The translations under genes and the position numbers were made by a program. Source: Litoditis marina (taxonomy: Eukaryota; Nematoda; Chromadorea; Rhabditida; Rhabditidae). Taken from it: a DNA stretch of 64,000 nucleotides. Numbering within the stretch: position 1 is the stretch's first letter; each line of letters begins with the position of its first letter. This document shows, piece by piece, positions 20,950 through 31,745 of this stretch. The notes beneath the pieces were generated by a model, which did no database searches, had not been told where the DNA came from, and saw only the letters and a list, made by a program, of their open reading frames with translations. The stretch lies in assembly GCA_964036275.1 (NCBI GenBank), contig OZ038436.1:17821904-17885903 (forward strand), read 5' to 3'.

Positions 20950-21590
20950 CCGTAGATAATAATAATGAGTTTATCAATACATTGTATAACAATCAAGTGA
21001 GAGACAAATTGATAACTTATTAATTGATGTTTAAGACTAATAAAACAGAGAGCAATACATAGAATTGCATAAACTTAAAGAGAAAACTGGATTAGAACTG
21101 AAAACATAGGAACTCGAAATCTATTTAGTCTATTTACGAGATGGAAGTGGTTCCCATAATGGGTTGATGTGAAAACGAAAACCATAGCGAGCAAAGTACA
21201 CATCAGATATGATTGGGGCCAGATGAGGATCACACTTATAGTAACGATAGAAAGCACTATAACGGAAACGAGTTTCATCTCTACACATAAAATGCAACTG
21301 AGAAACGGCCTTTTGAACTTTCTGAAGAGAGAGCCAATCAAGAGAGGCTATTGTGAGAACATGAGGAATAGTAATACCCGTGGTAATAGAATATGGTGGC
21401 GAAAACACACGTTTAGGACCTGGTTCCGGAGTTTTGATTTCAATGGCTTCAGGTTCACAGAGAGTTGGAGTAGGAGAAAGATGTAACCTGCGCCGGCCTA
21501 TTTGTACTGGTCGCTCAAATAGCGAGACAAATTTGAATAATGGAAATGAGATCGGTGAATTCAATAAGTAACCGGAGTTTTTGGTACCCT
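20950..21590 (-). mobile_element. 5'-truncated retroelement remnant with ORF1 end
   Basis: The minus-strand order is an ORF1 C-terminal part (21564-21130), a 3' region of about 165 bp, and a tail of ATT repeats at 20957-20967. This is the same architecture as the half-LINE at 13100-14342 but from a different subfamily. The 5' boundary is not sharp. Confidence 0.6.
21130..21564 (-). pseudogene. ORF1 C-terminal domain of a non-LTR retroelement
   Basis: The 144-residue frame has no ATG near its start; it opens at a TTG and continues upstream to a TAG, so it is the 3' part of a longer ORF. The N-terminal half is Pro-rich. The C-terminal half has LSLQKVQKAVSQLHF, then FYRYYKCDPHLAPIISD and YGFRFHI, aligning with the end of the ORF at 13270-14244. 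It differs from the right-arm copy by Ile to Val in SPPYS(I/V)TTG. The function of this shared C-terminal region is unknown to me. Confidence 0.6.
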
Positions 21591-21599
21591 AACCAGTTT

Positions 21600-21850
21600 T
21601 AGTAATCGCGCGCAGCGCGAGGCGCTGTTTGAGATTTGTCTTTAGTCCGGCTAATGCGCGCCTCCGTTTTTTAGTTTTCACATGAAAAGTCTGAAATTTG
21701 CAAAAAAAACGACTTTTCAAACTCTTTCTAAGTGGTTCCCCAAATTTCAACGAAATCGGTTATGTTTGAGCGAAGTTATGACGTTTTCGCTCCATCAAGA
21801 GCGCCAACTTCCGTCGTGTGTTCCATCAAGAGCGCCAACTTCCGTCGTGT
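21600..21850. repeat. Dispersed repeat with CGCGCGCAGCGCG motif, partly deleted
   Basis: It begins ATCGCGCGCAGCGCG and contains TTTGTCTTTAGTCCGGCTAA and CGCCAACTTCCGTCGTGT. Related copies lie at 27993-28390 and 34181-34560. The left-arm copy lacks about 116 bp present in both others and has CCATCAAGAGCGCCAACTTC twice in direct repeat, so it looks rearranged. Confidence 0.8.
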
Positions 21851-24298
21851 TCTGATGCTCCCTTACTATTACGCAAGAAAAGAAAATAGAAACCAAGGTT
21901 TTTATGAGCCAAACTATCTCAAAGGTTACTGTATCCCAAAACTTTTGGTCAAGAGATAAATTCGGTCTTAATACACACACCTCTATCTTAATACAACCAA
22001 AAAAAAAGGCATAGATAACTAAAACAATTTTGAATAATATATTTTTGTTACGTGATTGATTTTATGATATGTTTCACGGACGTTTTGCGGACAATTTGTG
22101 CGCGTTTCCATGAAAATAGGTACGTGCTGTGGCTTCCGCGTTGTGGCCGTACTCAAATTTGCTCAAAAACGACCCATGCTCCGAATGTGTTTCAAATCGT
22201 GGCATTTTTTCACTGTGTTCGTGCAAATTAGGAGTTATAATTGGTGTGAAACCAATTAATCCTGTGAAAAAGTGATGTTGATTTTCACAGAAACTTCATA
22301 GTTTTCAAGTATTTCCCATACTACTTTCAAACTGTTGTATAGCATGTAGTACGGACACAAATGTGATAAGAGTGTAAAAACAACGTATAATATGTCTAGT
22401 TTCATGTTTTTTGACGTTGAAGATGTAATTTTCACAGAACTTAATTAAAACTTTTGTTGAATAACAGTTTCTATGTATCACCCACGGATCTGTATCATTG
22501 AAGCATATTATCAATAATATCGCATAAAAGTGGGACAAGTCCTTGAAAATTCGAGTTATTCAAAGACGTTTTACAAAGTAAGTGTTAGTTCTTGTAAGTA
22601 TGGCATGTATTGCTCATCCATATAACTGTTTCGGGTGGTTTTATTATATAAATGCCCTTTATTATATTTGTTATTATGTGAAACCCGTTGGAAACCAGTC
22701 AATATCCAACAATTATGAGGATTATTCTGGGTTTTTCTTTTCCCCCGCAAAATCGGTTGGTGTTCGGTCAGCTCGCCGTTTGATTTGATGCTGACCGAAA
22801 ACTGACTATCCGAAAATTCGGTTACCGTTTCAACTAACGGTGTAACACGGTAAAAAAGAGGTAACCTATTTTCAATTTTAGGTTATCAAGCGGTAAACTA
22901 CTGAGGTAACCTGAAAATTGGATTTCCAAAAAGGGTTAGGTTACCTAAAAACTCGGTTAGACAAAGCATTCACCTTTGAAAACAACAATACCCAGGTCAG
23001 CCGCCATTTTCACATCCCCATTCTCACCTTCAAATTCTTTTAAAGGTATTAATTTGTAAAGCTTAGTGATAATAATACTACACCATTAAAATATGGTTTA
23101 TTTAGTGTATGAGTTTTGCAAATTATTTTATGATAAAAATTGGTTTGGTGATCTGTTTGGCTGAGCGACACCAAAACGTATTACTTCTCTACAAAATGAG
23201 AATGTTTTGATTTTACTTTGATTTTTTCCATTTTTGAGTCAAAAAACTCCATATCAGCTGACTGAATCTTCAAACTTGGAGTTCTCGCATGATTTTTCAA
23301 CGCTTCCAGCAAGGTTGGTTGTGAATATTTCAGTCTAGAACCATTCCAAACGTATGTTCAGAACACAAAAAAACATGACTTTGTGCAGACGCTCCTGCTT
23401 TGATTTCTGTAATTATTTTTAAAGTAGGTGTTCATTTCGCTTATCTTATATTTCGAATTCCGTTTCTATCCTACCATTTTTCGATAAGAGTCGAATGATA
23501 TGACTGGAAACACTTCAAAATTACATTTAGCTTGAATTAAACTACTCTCCATATAATTTTTTATATCGATTGAAGTTATAGTTCTCGTCCTTACGTTGTG
23601 TCGAGAAGTCGATCTCTTCTTATGATTGTTTAATTGAAAAAAAAGGTTTTTGACATACGAATATACATACGAAGATAAGACTTGAAAGTATTTGAACATA
23701 ATTTATATACAGTTTCAAGCCTTTGACTCAATAAATAGGAATTTTCATAGTTACGTGGACAATTATCCTTCGTGGGCGACTAATTGTTTCTCGTAAAGTA
23801 ATGTGTTTCCTAAGGTTGTTTTCTATTCTGTTTCGAATTTTTTCCATGGAAACCTCACACGAGAATGATCAATTTTCCAAACGCTCTTGCAGTCTTGCAC
23901 ACTAAAAATTTGATTCTATATTTTGTACGTACACCTTATTGTAACGTTCCACAATCTTGTGAGAACCAACGGGTAGATCAAGAAAGCTCCGAAATTCTGC
24001 TGATTGAAGTTTGGTCTGCCTGATTTTTAGTGGCAGATAAAAAACTGTACTGTGAGCATAGATCAAACTACAACCTAGAGATGGTTAGCTCGATAACATT
24101 TTATGTGTACTGCGAGATAGCCAAGTGAAAGCAGAAAAATAGCATGAGTTTGAGAAAGATGCAGGCGGGCTAACCACCCGGTTGGTTCATCGGTTCGAGC
24201 GTAAATCGGTACGACAAAATGTGTGCTCCCGTATAAAAACAGTGAATGAATATGTTCCAGAAAGAATGGTGGAGCGGGATACAGAATTGCCTTGCTCT
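21851..24298. other. Arm sequence without a supported gene
   Basis: Short open frames here (for example 22305-22538 and 22582-22788) are conserved between arms only because the arms are near-identical. At 23466-23699 the arms differ enough to alter both ends of the frame. A cluster of GGTAACC or AGGTTACC palindromic motifs lies at about 22860-22960. No RNA gene was seen. Confidence 0.55.
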
Positions 24299-25064
24299 CT
24301 TCAATGGGTTTGTTCATACTCGTGATGTATTAAAGCAACAAAAAACACTAGTTCGGTTGGTAGATCGTTTTTTTTTCAAATCACCGTGGAGTCCCACGGA
24401 ACACTGAAATGGGTGAACAACTAGCAGTAAAGTAGGATATAGAATAACTTTGCTCTCTTCAATGGGTTTGTTCATGCTTTCAATTTATTGAAGCAACAAA
24501 CAACAATAGTAAGGTTGGTAGATCAATTTTTTCAAATCACCGTGAAGTCCCACGGAAAACCGAAATGGATAAAAATCAGCAGTAAAATCGGATGTAGAAT
24601 AACTTTTTCTCTTTAATGGATTAGTCCATGCTTGTGATGTATTGAAGCAACAAAAACTAATAGTAAGGTTGGTAGATAATTTTTTCAAATCACCGTGGAG
24701 TCCCACGGAAAACCGAAACGGGTGCACAATTGGCAGTAAAATAGGATATAGAATAACTTTGCTCTCTTCATTGGGTTCGTTCATGCTTTCAATTTATTGA
24801 AGCAACAAACAATCAAAGTAAGATTGGTAGATCAATTTTTTTTCAAATCACCGTGGAGTCCCACGGAAAACCTAAATGGGTTGAAAATCAGCAGTGAAAT
24901 AGGATGTAGAATAACTTCGTTCTCTTTAATGGATTTGTCCATGCTTGTGATGTATTGAAGCAACAAAGACTAATAGTAAGGTTGGTATATCATTTTTTCA
25001 AATCACCGTGGAGTCCCACGGAAAATCGAAACGTGCGAACAATTAGCAGTAAAAAAGGATATAG
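24299..25064. repeat. Second tandem repeat, ~156-bp period (5 copies)
   Basis: TCACCGTGGAGTCCCACGG and variants recur at about 24381, 24539, 24692, 24849 and 25005. Each contains a 6-bp hairpin (CCGTGG/CCACGG) and the phrase ATTGAAGCAACAAA. The sequence is unrelated to the 43906-64000 satellite although the period is nearly the same. The right arm has only three copies. Confidence 0.92.
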
Positions 25065-25395
25065 AATTAGTATAAAAAAAGAGTGTAAAGAAAGTGGAGG
25101 TTAGTTTTGGATAAACATGTACAAGAAATATAAAAGAAGTTCCATAAAAATATTTTGAGGAAAAGTCTAATCTCGCTCGGTTTAAAAATTCAAATTAAGG
25201 ATACCGAGTTTTTCGCTACCGGAAGAAAACTTCTGACTGCGACTCACAATAATCTAGCTTATACTCCGTTGTTTTCAAGAGAAGCGAGATTAGCATTTTC
25301 CTCAAAATATTTTTATTGGACTTCTTTTATATTTCTTGTACATGTTTATCCAAAACTAATCTTCACTTTCTTTACACTCGTTTTTTATACTAATT
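25065..25395. mobile_element. 331-bp foldback element, left arm
   Basis: Terminal inverted repeats of about 115 bp start AATTAGTATAAAAAA and end TTTTTTATACTAATT, around an internal segment of about 100 bp. No transposase is present, so it is a non-autonomous foldback or MITE-type element. The 80-codon plus-strand frame at 25155 is unlikely to be a gene. Mirror copy at 30956-31286. Confidence 0.88.
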
Positions 25396-25476
25396 GAACT
25401 CTTTTTCTATGGTTACGAAGTAACGGTCATTTTTGACAAAAATGATATTTTTGAACAACAATCTAAACAAGGAATT

Positions 25477-25925
25477 TTGTGTTTTTCTATTGGAGTTTTG
25501 AACCGCGCCGTAGATCGTTTGTGTAGTTGTGACTTCGTTCCTGCCAACAAAGCCTGCCAACATAATTCGTTTTAACGCGTGCGAGTGGCTTGCCAACGAA
25601 TTTCACGTAGTTGTAAGATCTGGAACGTGTCATGTTGAAATTAACGCGTGCCAACTTACTGTCAAAGCTTTTCACTTTTTCGTGAGGCCTGCCCACGTAT
25701 TTTGTTGAATTTTACACGTGTTAACTTACTGATGAACAGTTTCACGTTTTTGTAAGGCTTGCCCACGTATTTCGTTGAGTTTAACACGTGCTAACTTACT
25801 AAAAAGTTTGACGTGCCTCGCTTACTGCTAATCTCGCTTACTGCTAAAAAGTCCGCTCAACTGAGTTAACACTTCATATTGTTTCTGTGCTATCAAAGAT
25901 GCTTTGGGTCTCAAACATCCCCTTG
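25477..25925. repeat. Spacer: scrambled inverted fragments of arm sequence
   Basis: 25477-25545 is an inverted repeat of 27925-27993 (from TTGTGTTTTTCTATTGG). About 25545-25810 is an inverted copy of arm repeats near 16800-17060. About 25853-25925 matches, in reverse, the segment after exon b (near 12345-12400). The pieces are in a non-ancestral order. Confidence 0.75.
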
Positions 25926-27240
25926 GGGTCATATACAATCGTAATTGTAAAATCAGTCTTGCGTCTTGAATCTTGAATCGTGAATCCAAAATAGAAAACC
26001 TATAACAAACTTGCTTAAAAATTGATATTTTAAAAATAATTTTTCTGATTCGTATCTAAATCGAAAGAACTCACGAACAATTACATTTTACATTTTGTAA
26101 TATCGCGCACGCGCGCACGCGACGCGACAAAAATTTTAAAAGTAGGTTTTATCGGACAAAAATCGGAGAACGGATGTAATCATATTTGCTGAAGCCGAAT
26201 ACTATTTTAAATTTTCGAACACGCGTGCACGCGACGCGACAGAATTCTTAAAATGGTACAAAAACGTACGAAACTCGACGAATGGGTGTAGTTAACACAA
26301 CTTTCCAAATGTACATGTTGGGCGTTGAATTTTTATTGCGTTGTGGCTGTTGTACAAATGCACCCAACATTACACCCAGAAACTTTTTTGAGTGCTCCAT
26401 TTTGCATCCTCGCATACCGAATTTCAAAATTTTTCGGAACGTGTGATGTTCATAACTTCAAAGCTTGATAAAAGGGTCGTGCAAAATCAAACGGGCCAAA
26501 AAATCATGTACTAGTAATCTACAACGAGCTATTCCGTCCAAATCACTCACTTACACCTACCATTATTTAACACTAATATTGATTATCGATTATTTACCTA
26601 GGGCGTTTTCAACGAAAATTTCACTTTCAAAACGTGTTTTTCTCGAAAAACGCCCCTCTAACTCCTATTTTGAACACAACTTTTCCATAGCAGAATTTTG
26701 TGATCTACATTTTAACGTGCGCGAAATTTGCATAAATAGTCTCTTTCGCCCGTAAAATGGACAATACGGACCAAAAATCCGTTATTTTTTATTTGGGAGC
26801 TTCGTTTTTGTTGGAATCGTCTAATTTTTGACATACCACATGAGAGCCCTATTCGAAATCTACCATGCATTTTTGAACGGAAACAGTGCACGAAATTGTG
26901 CATTATTCGTGCACTCGTTCCGTACCTTGATGCACGATCAAAATCGTACAATTTAACACACACCAATGTGTTTCTCATACTCGATTTACCCCATAACAGG
27001 GACATATTCAAGTTTCAACACCATACAACCGAGATATAGCCGTTTTAAAAATTTAAAAAGTTAGAATTTGCGGTCCCCGCCCCCCATACAATGCTAATGT
27101 CGTTTTTTGTCATGACGGCTTTGTGTCATGACGGCAAACGCACATCGTACACCTTTGTACACCTTTTCAAACACCTTTGTACACCTTTTCAACTTTCCGC
27201 ATTCAAACTTAATGTTTTTGAATATTTTTTTTTCAAAACG
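25926..27240. other. Spacer without a supported gene
   Basis: Short repeated phrases containing CACGCGACGCGACA occur at about 26115 and 26225. The stretch 26960-27055 resembles arm sequence 16660-16745 (TTACCCCATA, ACAACCGAGATA). 27150-27200 has a duplicated CACCTTTGTACACCTTTTCAA. No coding or RNA gene is supported. Confidence 0.6.
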
Positions 27241-27560
27241 GTCGAAATGTGATAAGCATTCCAGATATAAAAAAATTCACAATGAAATATGCTGCACGCG
27301 ACGCGACAGTTTTTTCAGAGTGGATGAAATCGTACCAAATTTGGCGTACGAGTGTAGTAGTATCTGATAACGTCAAATACAATCCATATTTTCAGAAAAA
27401 GGCGCGCGCTGCACGCGACGCGACAGTTTTTTCAGAGTAAATGAAATCGTACCAAATTTGGCGTACGAGTGTAGTGGTATCTGATAACGTAAAATACAAT
27501 TAACAATGTCGGAAAACGCGCACGCGTGCACGCGACGCGACAAAATGTTCAAATTAAGTT
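27241..27560. repeat. ~119-bp direct repeat with GCACGCGACGCGACAG
   Basis: The phrase GCACGCGACGCGACAG followed by TTTTTTCAGAGT recurs at about 27292 and 27411, with a third start at 27530. It is part of the same dispersed family as 26100-26260. Confidence 0.7.
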
Positions 27561-27751
27561 CTATAGGTTTTACAGTACGAAATCTGGAGAACGAAGGTGT
27601 AAGTGCATGCCAAATGACATATATCGCCAGGCCGCACGACAGCCATGGAAAAAGTCGATCTTCCGCAAACCCATGGCACAGGCTTGGTATAACGGAGATA
27701 TATCATGTTTGGTATCGTTTTGTACAGAATTTTATACAAGTTTTACAACTG

Positions 27752-27772
27752 CTAGACGCCGCAGGCGTCTAG
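27752..27772. repeat. CTAGACGCC inverted repeat, spacer copy
   Basis: Same 9-bp inverted repeat as at 17180-17200. It joins the end of one dispersed repeat (TTTACAACTG) to an exon-b fragment. Confidence 0.8.
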
Positions 27773-27774
27773 TT

Positions 27775-27910
27775 CAAGATATACAGAGCAAGACGGAATA
27801 CCAGTAAGAAAATCGGTTCCATGCATTTTTCCGTGAACCAAAAATACCTCGTTTTCCATACTGTCACTATTCACGCACGGCAAACGGAGGTTCGATTCCT
27901 GCCTGGAGCA
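27775..27910 (-). pseudogene. Exon-b fragment joined to a tRNA 3' half
   Basis: 27775-27868 is the reverse complement of the region spanning the end of exon b and its donor-side intron (CTCGTTTTCCATACTGTCACT). At about 27870 it changes abruptly to sequence ending GGAGGTTCGATTCCTGCC plus TGGAGCA. That resembles the T arm (four of five pairs) and 3' acceptor strand of a tRNA on the plus strand. No 5' tRNA half is present. Confidence 0.55.
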
Positions 27911-27992
27911 CAAAATTTGCTATCACTTGAACGAAGTCACAACTACACAAACGTTCTACGACGCGGTTCAAAACTCCAATAGAAAAACACAA

Positions 27993-28390
27993 AATCGCGC
28001 GCAGCGCGAAGCGCTGTGCGAGATTTGTCTTTGGTCCGGCTAATGCGCGCTTCCGTTTTTTTAGTTTCTCCTCAAAAAGGCTAAAATTCGCAAAACAAAG
28101 TTTTCATTGATGTACTTGTTTTCTATAGCTAATTCCCTAACCGTGTTTCAAATTTGAGCGAAATCGGTTAAGTTTGAGCCAAGTTATGACCTCATGCGCT
28201 TCATCAAGAGCGCCAACTTCCGTCGTGTGTGGGTGTGTGTGTGGGTTGTGACAAGAAAAGTAAACCCAGTTCAAGAGTTTCTACTCAACCGATTTCGTTG
28301 AAAATTGTGGAAGACATGTGATACCTACTCAAACACTCGCGGAGCAAAAAAAATTCAAGAAAAAATTGTTTTACTCAAAGTTATAGACAT
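27993..28390. repeat. Dispersed repeat, fuller copy
   Basis: This is the fuller copy of the CGCGCGCAGCGCG family, including the GTGTGTGGGTGTGTG segment and ACATGTGATACCTACTCAAAC. These are also in the right arm (34181-34560) but absent from the left-arm copy at 21600-21850. Confidence 0.8.
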
Positions 28391-28539
28391 TTTTCGGAAC
28401 GTGTCTGCGTCTCTCCATTTAGCACGCTCTCTCACTCTCTCTGTCCGGTCGACAACTCAAACTGTATTGTAACTTAGAGTAACATTTACCGATTTGCTCG
28501 AAAATTGAAATATGATGCCATCGTGACTTTTATTTGAGT

Positions 28540-30110
28540 ATGAAGTATTCTATTCCTGACGTCCTTCAGGATTCTGGAGACCGGATGACGTCATTTTTGA
28601 AAAGTGCAAAGTTGACGTCACATATATTTTCAAATGATGATAATATCTTAGAAAGGGTCAATCAACGGAGCAACTCAATCTAAAAGTGACGTATTCTGAG
28701 ATTCTGGAGACCAGATGACGTCATTTTTGAAAAGTGCAAAGTTGGCGTCACATATATTTTTAAACGATGGTAATATCTTAGAAAGGGTCAATTAACGGTG
28801 AAACTCAATCTGAGAGTGATTTATTCTGGGATTCTGGAGACCAGATGACGTCGATTTTGAAAAGTGCAAAGTTGACGTCACATATATTTTCAAACGATAG
28901 TAATATCTTAGAAAGGGTCAATTAACGGTGAAACTCAATCTGAGAGTGAAGTATTCTGGGATTCTGGAGACCAGATGACGTCATTTTTGAAAAGTGCAAA
29001 GTTGATGTCACATATATTTTCAAATGATGATAATATCTTAGAAAGGGTCAATTTACGGAGAAACTCAATCTAAAAGTGACGTATTCTGAGATTCTGGAGA
29101 CCAGATGACGTCGATTTTGAAAAGTGCAAAGTTGACGTCACATATATTTTCAAACGATGGTAATATCTTAGAAAGGGTCAATTAACGGTGAAACTCAATC
29201 TGAGAGTGATTTATTCTGGGATTCTGGAGACCAGATGACGTCGATTTTGAAAAGTGCAAAGTTGACGTCACATATATTTTCAAACGATAGTAATATCTTA
29301 GAAAGGGTCAATTAACGGTGAAACTCAATCTGAGAGTGATGTATTCTGGGATTCTGGAGACCAGATGACGTCATTTTTGAAAAGTGCAAAGTTGACGTCA
29401 CATATATTTTCAAATGATGATAATATTTTAGAAAGGGTCAATTAACGGTGAAACTCAATCTGAGAGTGATGTATTCTGGGATTCTGGAGACCAGATGACG
29501 TCATTTTTGAAAAGTGCAAAGTTGACGTCACATATATTTTCAAATGATGATAATATTTTAGAAAGGGTCAATTAACGGAGAAACTCAATCTAAAAGTGAC
29601 GTATTCTGGGATTCTGGAGACCAGATGACGTCATTTTTGAAAAGTGCAAAGTTGACGTCACATATATTTTCAAATGATGATAATATTTTAGAAAGGGTCA
29701 ATTAACGGAGAAACTCAATCTAAAAGTGACGTATTCTGAGATTCTGGAGACCAGATGACGTCATTTTTGAAAAGTGCAAAGTTGACGTCACATATATTTT
29801 TAAACGATGGTAATTTCTTAGAAAGGGTCAATTGACGGTGAAACACAAAACTTTATCTAAATATGACTTATTCTGGAAATCAGAAGGCCAGATGACGTCA
29901 ACTTTCAAAAAAATTGACGTGAAATATGTTTTCGAATGCTGGAAGTTTCTTAAAAATGGTCAATTCACGATGAAACTTCATTCAAACATGACGTACTCTG
30001 GGATTCTGAAGGGCAGATGAACTAAGTTTCTAGAACTGCAATGTTGACGTCATATTTTTTTTCCGAATGATGGTAATACTTGACAAGTGGTTCATCAAGA
30101 AAACAATTTT
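28540..30110. repeat. 130-bp tandem repeat with paired TGACGTCA octamers
   Basis: GATTCTGGAGACC recurs exactly every 130 bp at 28570, 28700, 28830, 28960, 29090, 29220, 29350, 29480, 29610 and 29740, followed by two decayed units. Each unit has two potential TGACGTCA sites whose starts are 27 bp apart. By my count 17 octamers are perfect across 12 units; others are TGACGTCG, TGGCGTCA, TGATGTCA or TGACGTGA. The array is present only in the spacer. TGACGTCA is the classic CRE/ATF site; binding here is not shown. Confidence 0.95.
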
Positions 30111-30165
30111 ATCTGCACCGTACAGATCAAACCACATACCTACGGCATGTATACAAAAAGAGAAA

Positions 30166-30878
30166 AATTCATGAAAAAGTGGGGGCCCAACGACTGTGAG
30201 ATTTGTCTTCTGCTGTGCGCCCCTTAGACAACTACTCTCAAATGGAGCAGCTACTGCTACAGAAACCGAAAAATACTCATGTATAACTGTTAACTACAAA
30301 CATACAAAAGGCGTAAAATATTTTTTCAAACCTGTAAACTAGAATCTGTAAATAACCGAAAAATACTAATATACTCAAGTATAACTGTTCATTACAAACA
30401 TACAAAAGTCGTAAAATATTTTCTCAAACCTGTAAACTAGAATATACAAATCACAGATGTTAATTCAACGTAGTCAATTATAGAGTTCCTGGTTTTGTGC
30501 ACAATGGTTGGTGTTTTTGATCATTACTTTAATTCTAGGTGCTATAACGTTTGGCATATTATTCAACAGTTGTTCTCTCTTTCGCAGCTGTGACTTGTAG
30601 ATTCTGGTTTACAGGTTTGAGAAAATATTTTACGACTTTTGTATGTTTGTAATGAACAGTTATACTTGAGTATATTAGTATTTTTCGGTTATTTACAGAT
30701 TCTAGTTTACAGGTTTGAAAAAATATTTTACGCCTTTTGTATGTTTGTAGTTAACAGTTATAAATGAGTATTTTTCGGTTTCTGTAGCAGTAGCTGCTCC
30801 ATTTGAGAGTAGTTGTCTAAGGGGCGCACAGCAGAAGACAAATCTCACAGTCGTTGGGCCCCCACTTTTTCATGAATT
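30166..30878. mobile_element. 713-bp foldback element at the inner breakpoint
   Basis: Two near-identical 290-bp arms (30166-30455 and 30589-30878) are inverted around a 133-bp centre. The ends read AATTCATGAAAAAGTGGGGG and its complement. No transposase ORF is present. Its right end overlaps, by a few bases, the first bases of the right arm of the giant palindrome (30875). Confidence 0.88.
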
Positions 30879-30955
30879 CCTTGTTTAGATTGTTGTTCAA
30901 AAATATCATTTTTGTCAAAAATGACCGTTACTTCGTAACCATAGAAAAAGAGTTC

Positions 30956-31286
30956 AATTAGTATAAAAAACGAGTGTAAAGAAAGTGAAGATTAGTTTTG
31001 GATAAACATGTACAAGAAATATAAAAGAAGTCCAATAAAAATATTTTGAGGAAAATGCTAATCTCGCTTCTCTTGAAAACAACGGAGTATAAGCTAGATT
31101 ATTGTGAGTCGCAGTCAGAAGTTTTCTTCCGGTAGCGAAAAACTCGGTATCCTTAATTTGAATTTTTAAACCGAGCGAGATTAGACTTTTCCTCAAAATA
31201 TTTTTATGGAACTTCTTTTATATTTCTTGTACATGTTTATCCAAAACTAACCTCCACTTTCTTTACACTCTTTTTTTATACTAATT
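30956..31286. mobile_element. 331-bp foldback element, right arm
   Basis: Mirror of 25065-25395, with the same ends and internal segment. Confidence 0.88.
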
Positions 31287-31745
31287 CTATATCCTTTTTT
31301 ACTGCTAATTGTTCGCACGTTTCGATTTTCCGTGGGACTCCACGGTGATTTGAAAAAATGATATACCAACCTTACTATTAGTCTTTGTTGCTTCAATACA
31401 TCACAAGCATGGACAAATCCATTAAAGAGAACGAAGTTATTCTACATCCTATTTCACTGCTGATTTTCAACCCATTTAGGTTTTCCGTGGGACTCCACGG
31501 TGATTTGAAAAAAAATTGATCTACCAATCTTACTTTGATTGTTTGTTGCTTCAATAAATTGAAAGCATGAACGAACCCAATGAAGAGAGCAAAGTTATTC
31601 TATATCCTATTTTACTGCCAATTGTGCACCCGTTTCGGTTTTCCGTGGGACTCCACGGTGATTTGAAAAAATTATCTACCAACCTTACTATTAGTTTTTG
31701 TTGCTTCAATACATCACAAGCATGGACTAATCCATTAAAGAGAGC
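31287..31745. repeat. Second tandem repeat, right arm (3 copies)
   Basis: The CCGTGGGACTCCACGG hairpin core recurs near 31332, 31487 and 31643. Compared with the left arm two units are missing, and the junction to AGGTAATTCTGTATCCC is direct. Confidence 0.9.

Larger units (their letters stand above)
8252..25476 (+). repeat. Giant inverted repeat, left arm
   Basis: The sequence from the 156-bp satellite through 25476 reappears as the reverse complement from 30875 outward. Paired coordinates give constant sums within blocks: 53427 near the RT fragment, 53057 and 55953 around the duplicated gene part, 56159 and 56145 in the middle, 56029 and 56351 near the centre. Each change in the sum is a single indel that can be located. 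Unique (non-satellite) arm length is about 16.0 kb on the left and 13.0 kb on the right. Inner edges are 25476 and 30875. Identity looks very high, with many stretches of 300 bp or more that translate identically, but I did not compute it. Confidence 0.95.

Noticed and set aside
24075..24317. 80-codon ORF near the second tandem repeat
   Set aside because: It runs into the tandem repeat and its end is removed in the right arm; no family resemblance.
25155..25397. 80-codon ORF in the 331-bp foldback element
   Set aside because: It spans the inner segment and one terminal inverted repeat; such elements are non-coding, and the conservation between arms is due to duplication.
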